NCBI GenBank assembly: GCA_046329195.1
Contig: JAXLVB010000001.1
Span: forward strand, 1,860,001-1,924,000
DNA from: JAXLVB01 sp046329195
GTDB taxonomy: Bacteria > Bacteroidota > Bacteroidia > Cytophagales > Spirosomataceae
DNA: 64,000 nt
Direction of reading: 5' to 3'
Shown one piece after another: positions 26,958 to 34,598 of the stretch (position 1 is its first letter; each line of letters starts with the position of its first letter). A program made the translations under genes and the position numbers. The notes beneath the pieces were generated by a model. That model was not told the origin of the DNA. It saw nothing but the letters and a program-made list of their open reading frames with translations, and did no database searches.

Positions 26958-29693
26958 TCACTCCTGCGCTTCCTCTTCCTTCGTCTCCTCAATGTCTTCG
27001 CCTTTGCCTAATTTGACCTTGGGATTGGTTTGGGTGCCTGTGATAGTGAGCGGAATACCGATGATTCCCAGCGGTGGTAGCCCCAGCCGCATTTTGATGC
27101 TGAGTCGGCCATCAAAACTGGTGGTACCTTCAATACGGGGCCGAAAACCTGCTACCTTAAACTTGAAGCGCTCAATACGGATAAGGTTATTTTTGATGGT
27201 GGTTTTGATGTCCACCTCTTTCAAGTTTGGGTTGGCAATGTCTTCTTTGTTAGTGGTTTTGCTGACCAGATTCATCAGCTTAAACCCCTTCATTTTCACA
27301 TCTTTGACCTTGAGTACACCTCCGCCTACCAACGATGGATAAATCGGTTGCATCGCTTGGTCAAGCTTTCCGCTCACTTTGTAATCTAACGAAATGATAC
27401 CTTCGGCGGTGGCGGCAGAGGTCACCATTTCTCGGAACATACTTACTTCTTGATAGGCCCGCTTGATGTCAAAATCATTGGCTTGAATAGCGTAATCAAA
27501 CGATGCTTTTTGGGGTGAAAGACTGCTGTAACTGCCATTCATAGCAACGGTCGTACCAATTAACGAAAAACCTGCCTCGTTGAGTGTCATTCGGCCTTTG
27601 TTGAGTTGAACTTTGCCCTTCAGGTCTTTGATAGGCAGACCTTGCAGTAGCACTTGCTTGGCGTTGGCGTTGAGTGTGAAGTCCAGCGTAGGAGGAATCA
27701 TCACCACGCCACTTGGCGAGGCGGTTGCCTTGGCTTGCGTAGTGTCTGGGGTTGGCAAACCAGCCCGAAACTCGTCCACGTCTATGTACTTGGAGTCGAG
27801 GCGGAAATTGCCTTTTAGCACGGCATTGTTTGACAACGCATAGTTGATGACATTCTGCATTTGCCCGTTAAGGGTAAAGTCTGATTTTCCGTAAAGGGCT
27901 TTGAAATTGCTGAAGTCCATCTGATTTTGATGGAAACGAAACACCCCATCCTGAATTACAAAAGGAAAGGGTAGATAAGCCGAACGGGTCTGAATGTTCC
28001 GTAGAATGAGTGTGCCTTTGTTGTCGAGTTGTTGATAGCGGCCTGCTGTGGCATCACTTTGCGTGCCTTTGAGCGATAAGTCGGCGTTGATATAGCCACC
28101 ATCAAGCGATAATCCTTCTTGGGCAAACACTTGATATACTTTGGCTACGTCAATCTCACCATTAAGGTGGATGTTGTAGGCAATGTCGTCGAAGTTTTGG
28201 AAATTGGCTTGGAGTTCAAACGGCTTACCTTCAAACAGAAATCCACCCTTCGGGATAGTCACCTGCAAGTCTTTGAACTGACCACTGGGGCTTTTTAGCT
28301 CGGTTTGGAGGTTGATACGCTCAATGGCGTGCGGATAATACGGTGTTTTTAAGTACCCGTTTTGCAAGAGTAGGGTCCCTGCCGCAACCGGAAACTGATG
28401 ACTGTCAACATCATAGGTGCCATTGGCTTTTAGATTGGCATTGAGCAGGCCACGCACATCAAAACCCCTGATTCCCAGCGCCCTATTGAGTTTGGTCAAA
28501 TCCAATTTTGACTGAACAAGCGCCTTTATGGTGGGCTTATTCAAGCCAGCTAGATGGATGATTCCTTTGAAATAGTCTTTTCCGACGTTAAAAAACAAGG
28601 AGTCAATTTTGAGTTTGACAGAATCGGGATGAAGCGAAGGCAACTGAGCATCTACATCCAGAAAAATGTTAGACGCAGCATAGGGAGCTTTGTCGTAGGC
28701 CACGTAGCCGTCTCGCAACTTGATGCGGCAGGCCAAATTGGGCATGGCTTTTTCGGCGACAATGTACTTGCCCTTGAGCGTGAGTAGCAGGTCGGTATTG
28801 CCTTTGATGTCGGTTTTTTCTAACCATTGAATGTACTGCGGCGGAAAAGCCGTGAATACATCGCCGAGCTTGCTATCGGTGGTTTCTACTTTGAAGTCGA
28901 GTTGATAGCCGTTTTTCAAGAAATCAAAAGAACCTTTGAAGTTGACGGGCAAACGGTTGATATGCAGGTTGTTGTGCTCAAATACAAACGATAACGAGTT
29001 GGTATTTACCTTGGTGATTAGGTCTGCGTCAATTTTTTTATCAATGAGGTAATCTTCGCCTTCGAGGTTAAAATCAAACGAATCAATGTGCGCCTTAGTA
29101 GTCAGGTCAAATACCGAGTTCGACAAATTACCCTTGCCGAGGTAGTTAAAACCTTGTGCGTCAACAAGTACCTTGACCGATTGGTCGCTGTAGGTAAGGT
29201 GGGCGTTGGAAATATCAATTTTTTCTAACGAAATAGACGTGCTGCTGGGCTGTGGGCTGGTGGTACTGGGCTCAGCAATATATACATTGTAATTGGCCTG
29301 ACCGTTTTGGTTGACCAATACATTAACTCGAGCATCCGAAATATAGATTTCGTTGATTTTAACGGCTTTATCAAACAGCAAAGAACCAAGGTGGATACCC
29401 AACGAGATTTCGTTGGAGGCTACCAAGTTTTCGTTTTTGAAAGGAGCAGAGCCTTTCAGTGTGAAGCCCGTGAGCGTAAGCGTAAGCGCAGGAAAATGGT
29501 CAAAAAACGAGAGGCGAGCCTCTTTGAAATTGAGTTCGCCGTTGAGTTTTTGGTTGGCAAATTGCTTTACTTCGTTGGTGATTTTGTCTGGAAAAAGCAT
29601 GGGTAGTGCCACTAACAAGCCTAATAGCCCCACCACACAGACAGCGCCAATCTTCGCTATTTTTATTATCATCTTTTTAGCACGCAACTTCAT
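26958..29693 (-). CDS. AsmA-family protein
   Basis: A 911-residue protein with one N-terminal membrane anchor (IAKIGAVCVVGLLGLLVALPMLF) and a long periplasmic beta-rich body. The N-terminal AsmA domain (LNGELNFKEARLSFFDHFPALTLTLTGFTLKG) and the C-terminal AsmA-like domain (SFDGRLSIKMRLGLPPLGIIGIPLTITGTQTNPKVKLG) are clear. Such proteins are bridge-like lipid transport or outer-membrane assembly factors. The acidic C-terminus (EDIEETKEEEAQE) is typical of Bacteroidota members. It is transcribed alone. Confidence 0.87.
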   Translation of the reverse strand: MKLRAKKMIIKIAKIGAVCVVGLLGLLVALPMLFPDKITNEVKQFANQKLNGELNFKEARLSFFDHFPALTLTLTGFTLKGSAPFKNENLVASNEISLGIHLGSLLFDKAVKINEIYISDARVNVLVNQNGQANYNVYIAEPSTTSPQPSSTSISLEKIDISNAHLTYSDQSVKVLVDAQGFNYLGKGNLSNSVFDLTTKAHIDSFDFNLEGEDYLIDKKIDADLITKVNTNSLSFVFEHNNLHINRLPVNFKGSFDFLKNGYQLDFKVETTDSKLGDVFTAFPPQYIQWLEKTDIKGNTDLLLTLKGKYIVAEKAMPNLACRIKLRDGYVAYDKAPYAASNIFLDVDAQLPSLHPDSVKLKIDSLFFNVGKDYFKGIIHLAGLNKPTIKALVQSKLDLTKLNRALGIRGFDVRGLLNANLKANGTYDVDSHQFPVAAGTLLLQNGYLKTPYYPHAIERINLQTELKSPSGQFKDLQVTIPKGGFLFEGKPFELQANFQNFDDIAYNIHLNGEIDVAKVYQVFAQEGLSLDGGYINADLSLKGTQSDATAGRYQQLDNKGTLILRNIQTRSAYLPFPFVIQDGVFRFHQNQMDFSNFKALYGKSDFTLNGQMQNVINYALSNNAVLKGNFRLDSKYIDVDEFRAGLPTPDTTQAKATASPSGVVMIPPTLDFTLNANAKQVLLQGLPIKDLKGKVQLNKGRMTLNEAGFSLIGTTVAMNGSYSSLSPQKASFDYAIQANDFDIKRAYQEVSMFREMVTSAATAEGIISLDYKVSGKLDQAMQPIYPSLVGGGVLKVKDVKMKGFKLMNLVSKTTNKEDIANPNLKEVDIKTTIKNNLIRIERFKFKVAGFRPRIEGTTSFDGRLSIKMRLGLPPLGIIGIPLTITGTQTNPKVKLGKGEDIEETKEEEAQE

Positions 29694-29837
29694 ATCGTAA
29701 AGTTATGCGTAATCAGGTAGAGATTGCAAGAGATGGGTAGAGATTTACAAATTTAGCCGCTTATGAGCCTAAAAATTGCGACTTGGGTTGCATAGACCTT
29801 GTCCTTCTTGATACACTGTTAGTTAAATGATTTTTTT

Positions 29838-29870
29838 AACGATTCCATCACTTGGAGTGATGGAATCGTT
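29838..29870. terminator. Long perfect hairpin, possible terminator
   Basis: A perfect 15-bp stem (AACGATTCCATCACT / AGTGATGGAATCGTT) with a 3-base loop. There is a T run on the left of the stem on the + strand but none after it, so it is not a classical rho-independent terminator in either direction; it could be an RNA-stabilising or insulating hairpin. Confidence 0.5.
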
Positions 29871-29916
29871 GTACTTATCCTTGGTGTTACAAACAGGCTA
29901 ATGCAAAGGCACTTTA

Positions 29917-29995
29917 CCGCAGTCAGGATTTTTAACCGCTAATAGGGTGGTTTTTGACCCTGACAGTGGTTGAAAATCCTGTCAGGGGTCTGCGG
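29917..29995. repeat. Dispersed CTGACAG hairpin repeat, second locus
   Basis: Bounded by CCGCAG and CTGCGG. It contains ACCCTGACAGTGGT, ACCGCTAATAGGGT and CCTGTCAGGGG, related to the units at 16316-16620 and the hairpin at 35870-35901. It lies in the 29694-30092 gap with the flanking hairpins; nothing else was seen in that gap. Confidence 0.7.
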
Positions 29996-30040
29996 GCGAG
30001 TAAGCCTCCATCCCATTTTACAACTCAACGTTGACCCAAA

Positions 30041-30067
30041 CAAAAATAGCCTGAGCACTGCTCAGGC
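30041..30067 (-). terminator. Rho-independent terminator of the TauE/SafE gene
   Basis: On the minus strand an 8-bp stem GCCTGAGC/GCTCAGGC with a 3-base loop is followed by TATTTTTG. It lies 26 bases beyond the stop of the permease gene and ends the sulfur region. Confidence 0.8.
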
Positions 30068-30092
30068 CATCTTGTTTATATCAAACACACCA

Positions 30093-31052
30093 CTAAAAAA
30101 GTCCCCAAAGTGCTTTTACCAAAATCCGTAAGCTGACAATAATCACCACCACCCCTACAAAAATAAACATCGGTCGAACGGGAATTTTGCGGACAATCAA
30201 TGCAGCAAATGGTGCGGCAATGGTTCCTCCCAAAATCAAGCCCAAAATCACCTGCCAATGCGAAAGCCCCATGAACATAATGAAGGTAACCGAACTGGCT
30301 AGCGACACAAAAAACTCTGCCAAATTAACAGAACCAATGGTATAAATTGGGTTGCGACCGTTGGCAATGAGGGTAGAGCTCACCACAGGCCCCCAACCGC
30401 CTCCGCCGATGGCATCGAGCGTGCCACCTGCAAAAGCCAACAAACCCAACCGCTTGATGGGTTTGCGTTTGGCAGATTTTAACCATGCCTTAATGATAAT
30501 CCGAACACCTAAATAAAGGGTATAAACCGACACAATAGGTTTGATATAATTGCTGTAATCTTCGAGCGACGATAGTACATAAGCCCCTATAATAGAGCCG
30601 ATTACGCCAGGTAGGAGCAAATGGCGAAATAGCTTTTTGTTAACATTGCCAAACTTTAAATGCGACAACCCTGACACCCCACTAGTGAAGATTTCGGAGG
30701 CGTGTACACTGGCACTAGCCGCCGCTGGTGATACCCCAAAGCTCATCAAAAACGTAGTAGCACTCACGCCATACGCCATACCCAAGGCCCCATCAATCAT
30801 CTGGGCGATGAATCCACCCAACATGAAAATTAAGATGGTATAATCAAGGCTATTCCAGAGAGTAACCACTTGACCACCAAGCCATTGGTAGGGTAGTAAG
30901 CTAAACAAAATATGTCCAGCAATCATCCAGCCCAAAGCCGTAAGTGCCTGATAAACACGAGTACGCCAACTGGTTTTGTTGGAGATGGCTGCTACCTCAG
31001 CATTTGTAGTAGCAGGCTTTATGGGTGGTTCGGATACGAGAATTTCTTCCAC
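30093..31052 (-). CDS. TauE/SafE-family permease
   Basis: A 319-residue inner-membrane protein with about eight hydrophobic segments. The family repeats are visible: GGFIAQMIDGALGMAYGVSATTFLMSFGVSPAAASASVH and, in the second half, GLLAFAGGTLDAIGGGGWGPVVSSTLIANGRNP with SVNLAEFFVSLASSVTF. Members export sulfite/sulfoacetate or take up C2 sulfonates. The protein contains no cysteine. A palindromic operator lies 53 bases upstream, and a paralogue lies at 32192-33106. The direction of transport cannot be decided from sequence. Confidence 0.88.
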   Translation of the reverse strand: MEEILVSEPPIKPATTNAEVAAISNKTSWRTRVYQALTALGWMIAGHILFSLLPYQWLGGQVVTLWNSLDYTILIFMLGGFIAQMIDGALGMAYGVSATTFLMSFGVSPAAASASVHASEIFTSGVSGLSHLKFGNVNKKLFRHLLLPGVIGSIIGAYVLSSLEDYSNYIKPIVSVYTLYLGVRIIIKAWLKSAKRKPIKRLGLLAFAGGTLDAIGGGGWGPVVSSTLIANGRNPIYTIGSVNLAEFFVSLASSVTFIMFMGLSHWQVILGLILGGTIAAPFAALIVRKIPVRPMFIFVGVVVIIVSLRILVKALWGLF

Positions 31053-31104
31053 AAACTGACGAATTAAGCTTAATTTTTCTGCAAAGAAAATAAAACCTAC
31101 TCAA

Positions 31105-31121
31105 TCTATAAAATTTATAGA
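31105..31121. promoter_or_regulatory. Palindromic operator TCTAT-N7-ATAGA (site 1)
   Basis: TCTATAAAATTTATAGA, a perfect inverted repeat, is centred 60 bases upstream of the TauE/SafE start. It matches the palindromes at 49396-49412, 33899-33915 and 56529-56545. No canonical -33/-7 pair is evident beside it. The regulator is unknown. Confidence 0.65.
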
Positions 31122-31195
31122 CTAAATATTTTTGTTAAACCGTCTTATTTCATAGTCTATTTGCTGGAAAAGTTTCGTGTGAAGGTCAAAGTAGA

Positions 31196-32080
31196 TTAAT
31201 GCGAATCGTATTTTTTCTCACCTGCCGTAACCGCAATCGGGAGGCGATTTTGCTTGGGTGGTAGCGGGCAAGTAGCGTAGGGCGTAAAGGCGCAAGGCGG
31301 ATTGGTGGCTTTGTTGAAGTCTAAGTAAGTAATACCGTTGGCATCGGGCAAGTCTGTATATACATAGCGGCCTGCGCCGTAGGTTTGTTTGCCCGTGGTT
31401 TGGTCTGCAAAAATGATAAAAAGTTGCTTACCGCTTTCTACAGCATCTAAGCGATATTCTTTACCCTCAATCGTAAAGACCAAGGTGCCTGGCGAGGTCT
31501 GTAGATTGGTCTGTCCCAAAATATCCGTAATGGGAATCTTCTTGTCGGTGGCGGGTTCGAGGCGTGCAGCTACTCGCCACGAAGGGGCTATGGGGTAGGT
31601 TTCTATGCCTTTGAAGTGCTCAATTTCAGGGCTTTGAAGATCACGAAGACGGATGCCGTATTTGTCGCCCCGCTTAATGACAAACCACCGTAAAGAACCA
31701 CTCTCTGCTACTAACTCTTCGGAACTAGGAAAAAGTTGAATAGGCGAAGTAACCAATTTTTTCTGAACCAACACATTCGCTTGTGGGTTGGCTTCCATCC
31801 AAACGGTGCCGTTGTTCAAGGTAAAATGCCCCATCACGGGTGCTCCTTTGCCTGCCGGAAAAACAACGCTATTGTTGGCATTGGTACCGAAGGTATTTTT
31901 GCCTTCGTCGAGCCAAAACAATCCTGCCAAATTGAGCCAACCGTTTTCAGATTTGAGGCTTTCGATGCGCTTCTGATGCCATGCCTTAATGCCGTTGATA
32001 TAAGTAGGGTCATCGGTAGGAAACGTAGCACTTAAGGAAACAAAACCAATCAGAAAAAGGCTAGTCTTGACAAAGTTCAT
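31196..32080 (-). CDS. Secreted DUF1684 protein
   Basis: About 294 residues from the ATG at 32080, which places the signal peptide (FVKTSLFLIGFVSLSATFP) at the N-terminus; an ATG at 32110 is less likely. The body shows the DUF1684 layout: WHQKRIESLKSENGWLNLAGLFWLDEGKNTFG, GTVWMEANP, SWRVAARLEP, and the conserved end CAFTPYATCPLPPKQNRLPIAVTAGEK. The biochemical role of DUF1684 is unknown. It sits between two TauE/SafE genes in the sulfur region. Confidence 0.85.
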   Translation of the reverse strand: MNFVKTSLFLIGFVSLSATFPTDDPTYINGIKAWHQKRIESLKSENGWLNLAGLFWLDEGKNTFGTNANNSVVFPAGKGAPVMGHFTLNNGTVWMEANPQANVLVQKKLVTSPIQLFPSSEELVAESGSLRWFVIKRGDKYGIRLRDLQSPEIEHFKGIETYPIAPSWRVAARLEPATDKKIPITDILGQTNLQTSPGTLVFTIEGKEYRLDAVESGKQLFIIFADQTTGKQTYGAGRYVYTDLPDANGITYLDFNKATNPPCAFTPYATCPLPPKQNRLPIAVTAGEKKYDSH

Positions 32081-32191
32081 AATACGGAAAATAAGAAGAA
32101 ACAAAGCCAAATATAGGAAAATTTCAGTGATTTGGCACTTTTAGAGAAAATGCAGTGGACTACAGACTGTAATCCACAGGCCAATGATGCA

Positions 32192-33106
32192 TTACAGTGC
32201 CAACGCTTTCAGAATGGTGCGAGTACTCAATAAAATGACGACGACTCCAATCAAAATCATCAACGGACGGCGTGGTACTTTGTTGACTGCATAGGCTCCA
32301 AACGGCGAAGCAAGGCAACCGCCCACCACCAAACCAACGATGATTTGCCAACTGTTGATGCCTTCAAACAACAAAAAGGTGATACCACTCGACAGCGTAA
32401 TCAAAAACTCCGCCGCATTGACCGAACCAATCGTATAGCGAGGCGTACGCCCTTGCCCCAGTAGGGTAGAGGTAACAATAGGTCCCCAACCACCACCACC
32501 GATGGCATCCATGAATCCGCCAAAGGCAGCCAGCACACCCAACTGCTTCGTCTTGCGTTTGACTACGTGCTTTTGTAAGCCTTTCCGAATAATCACGATG
32601 CCCAAAATAATCATGTAAGCAGCTACATAAGGTTTGATAAAGTTGCCGTCTATCACTTCTGACAACAAATACGCTCCTGCAACTGCTCCCACCATACCCG
32701 GAATCAGTAGGTATAAGAAAAGGCGTTTGTTGATGTTCTTGAATTTATAATGCGAAATCGCCGAAGCTCCAGTAGTGAACATCTCAGACACGTGTACACT
32801 GGTACTACTCACCGCTGGCGAAACCCCCAGACCTAGCAGTAGCGAAGTAGAAGTAATGCCATAGGCCATGCCTAAGGTGCCATCGACCAACTGCGCCGCC
32901 AACCCTACGCCCGCATAAAAGAAAAAGTCTTGCCCCAGCCATTGCGAGGCTAATTGCAGCGCAAGGTCACAGCGCTCACGGCCTACCAAAATAACCGTAA
33001 GCAGACCATATACCATCACGAAGATAACGCCAATTAAGATTTTTTCGACGACAGGCGATTTGCTTAGAACTGCCTTGGAGGCTTTGAGTGTTTGGATCGG
33101 ATTCAT
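32192..33106 (-). CDS. TauE/SafE-family permease, second copy
   Basis: About 304 residues from the ATG at 33106; the frame extends further up but would overlap the upstream gene, whereas this start lies 4 bases after its stop. The same repeats as in the copy at 30093 are seen: AAQLVDGTLGMAYGITSTSLLLGLGVSPAVSSTSVH and LGVLAAFGGFMDAIGGGGWGPIVTSTLLGQG. It belongs to an operon with the peroxiredoxin-like gene 33111-33737. It may move sulfite or sulfonates across the inner membrane. Confidence 0.88.
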   Translation of the reverse strand: MNPIQTLKASKAVLSKSPVVEKILIGVIFVMVYGLLTVILVGRERCDLALQLASQWLGQDFFFYAGVGLAAQLVDGTLGMAYGITSTSLLLGLGVSPAVSSTSVHVSEMFTTGASAISHYKFKNINKRLFLYLLIPGMVGAVAGAYLLSEVIDGNFIKPYVAAYMIILGIVIIRKGLQKHVVKRKTKQLGVLAAFGGFMDAIGGGGWGPIVTSTLLGQGRTPRYTIGSVNAAEFLITLSSGITFLLFEGINSWQIIVGLVVGGCLASPFGAYAVNKVPRRPLMILIGVVVILLSTRTILKALAL

Positions 33107-33110
33107 AAGA

Positions 33111-33737
33111 TTATTTGGTAAAAAAGCGACCAGCATTAAATACACCGACCAACATTTCGGTAATTGAAAACGGTGTCGAAAAGTCGGTATCAACCGAATC
33201 ATAGATGATTTTGCCGTTGGGAGCAATTACATAAACTGCTGGTAACGGAACATCTTCGGAAACACCCGAAACACGCTCCCAAACTGGATACAGCGGAGCA
33301 TAAAGACCCAACTGTTGAGCAATCAGGTTGCTATCGTCGGCAACTAAGTTGTACGAAACGTCAAAATCATTGATCAGCCCAATGGTTTGTTGGTAGGTTC
33401 CCTGCACTATGGCCAAGAGGTTTCCACCCAAGGCCAGAATTTCAGGATAGGCTGCCCGAAGGGCTTGGAGGTGATTGAGGCCGTATTGGTTCCATCCACT
33501 CGACAAAAACGTTAACACCAGCGGCTGCTTTGTAACCAACTGCCGAGCCGAAATCGGAAGCTGTGGAGTGAGCTGAGCCGGAAGATGCTGCCATATACTC
33601 TGTATAGCCTCAAACGTCAGTGAAGGCAAGGTATCACCACGGCGAAGCGGAATAGGCTTGTCGGCACTCTGCTTAAACACCTTGAGTGGGAAGGTGGCAT
33701 CCCAGTGGGCTGTCGAATACGATGAGGCTAATGGCAT
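33111..33737 (-). CDS. Peroxiredoxin-like (AhpC/TSA fold) protein without cysteine
   Basis: About 208 residues from the ATG at 33737; the open frame upstream of this runs through a tRNA-like sequence and is not real protein. The thioredoxin-fold layout of the PRX-like2 group is seen (GDTLPSLTFEAIQ, LVLTFLSSGWNQYGLNHLQAL, PVWERVSGVSEDVPLPAVYVI, GKIIYDSVDTDF). Where active relatives have WCPYC, this protein has WNQYG, and it contains no Cys at all. It is therefore not a peroxidase. It is paralogous to 33957-34598. A 26-bp duplication spans its start codon. Confidence 0.75.
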   Translation of the reverse strand: MPLASSYSTAHWDATFPLKVFKQSADKPIPLRRGDTLPSLTFEAIQSIWQHLPAQLTPQLPISARQLVTKQPLVLTFLSSGWNQYGLNHLQALRAAYPEILALGGNLLAIVQGTYQQTIGLINDFDVSYNLVADDSNLIAQQLGLYAPLYPVWERVSGVSEDVPLPAVYVIAPNGKIIYDSVDTDFSTPFSITEMLVGVFNAGRFFTK

Positions 33738-33769
33738 AATAGTTACGATGAGGCTAATGGCATAATAGT
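33718..33769. repeat. 26-bp tandem duplication over a start codon
   Basis: Two perfect adjacent copies (33718-33743 and 33744-33769) of a 26-bp sequence containing GATGAGGCTAATGGCATAAT. Each copy carries the reverse complement of an ATG; the two ATGs are in different frames, and only the one at 33737 opens the peroxiredoxin-like gene. Confidence 0.93.
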
Positions 33770-33780
33770 ATTGTTTCGTG

Positions 33781-33851
33781 TCGTCACGGACGGAATCGAA
33801 CCGCCCTACAAGGTTTTGCGGACCTCCGCCTACCCACTCGGCCACGTGACT
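33781..33851 (-). tRNA. tRNA-Cys(GCA)-like gene, atypical
   Basis: A 71-nt cloverleaf on the minus strand. The D arm (GCC GAGTGGGTA GGC), the anticodon stem GAGGT/ACCTT with loop CCGCAAA (anticodon GCA), a 4-nt variable loop and the T arm (GGCGG TTCGATT CCGTC) are well formed. Oddities are C33 instead of the near-invariant U33, an A1-G72 mismatch in the acceptor stem, discriminator A73 where CysRS prefers U73, and no encoded CCA. It lies between a sulfur-region operator (33899) and the start of the peroxiredoxin-like gene. It may be a weakly functional tRNA, a decayed copy or a tRNA-like regulatory element. Confidence 0.7.
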
Positions 33852-33898
33852 GCGTTGTTTTTTTGACAATGCAAAGTAAAGAATAAAAAACTATATAG

Positions 33899-33915
33899 TC
33901 TATAATTTTAGTAGA
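33899..33915. promoter_or_regulatory. Palindromic operator TCTAT-N7-GTAGA (site 2)
   Basis: TCTATAATTTTAGTAGA, one mismatch from the perfect palindrome at 31105. It lies 47 bases upstream of the tRNA-Cys-like gene and in the only gap between the two peroxiredoxin-like genes. Confidence 0.55.
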
Positions 33916-33956
33916 TTATTTAATGAAAAAAATATAATTTATTGTTTTTCAGGAGG

Positions 33957-34598
33957 TTATTGTTTCTCGGTTAAGCTATTTATGACTGTTTGCATCGAAA
34001 ATAACGTACAAAAATCCTCATCAACCGCATCGTAAGTAATCACGTTGCGGTTATTAACCACAAATGTGGCAGGTACAGGCACCTCCTCTGAGATACCTGA
34101 GATTCGCTCCCAAACGGGATGGTGGATAGAATAAACCCCAAATTTTTCGGCTAACTGGTGGGTTGGGTCGGCATAAACAGGAAACAAAAGCTCGTATTGA
34201 TTGACCAAAAAACGTAAGTCTTCTACTGGCACACTGGCAATCAATAAAAGAAGGTGGCCGGTCTCTTGGAGCGTTCGATACATTTTGCGTAATAGCGAGA
34301 GGTGAATATCGCCATAATCTTGCCAATAAGGCGAATAAAAGCTAACAGCAAAGCTCTTTTGTTGAGCCAATTGCCGTACCGAAAAATGCTCCTGATGGCG
34401 CAAAAATGCAGGTAACTTTGGCCAAATACCCGCCGACTGTGCCAATACCAATTCAGGGGCTTGGTTACCTGTACGCAGCGCTTGCTGACGAGAAGATCGA
34501 AAGGAAGAATCCAAGTGCAAATGATTAAAAAGCATGGTAATCAAATGATGAACTAGAAGGGAAAAATCAGATGAAAAGGATATTGGTGAGCCAATCAT
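33957..34598 (-). CDS. Peroxiredoxin-like protein, second copy, active site lost
   Basis: A 213-residue paralogue of 33111-33737: SFAVSFYSPYWQDYGDIHLSLL replaces the WCPYC-containing strand, and PVWERISGISEEVPVPATFVV matches its partner closely. The start at 34598 overlaps the stop of the fatty acid hydroxylase by four bases (ATGA), consistent with translational coupling; an ATG at 34535 is an alternative. A single Cys near the C-terminus (DFCTLF) is not at an active-site position. Confidence 0.75.
   Translation of the reverse strand: MIGSPISFSSDFSLLVHHLITMLFNHLHLDSSFRSSRQQALRTGNQAPELVLAQSAGIWPKLPAFLRHQEHFSVRQLAQQKSFAVSFYSPYWQDYGDIHLSLLRKMYRTLQETGHLLLLIASVPVEDLRFLVNQYELLFPVYADPTHQLAEKFGVYSIHHPVWERISGISEEVPVPATFVVNNRNVITYDAVDEDFCTLFSMQTVINSLTEKQ

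Noticed and set aside
33781..33869. N-terminal extension of the peroxiredoxin-like protein up to 33869
   Set aside because: The stretch translates the tRNA-like sequence (VAEWVGGG and similar) and the true start at 33737 follows it.
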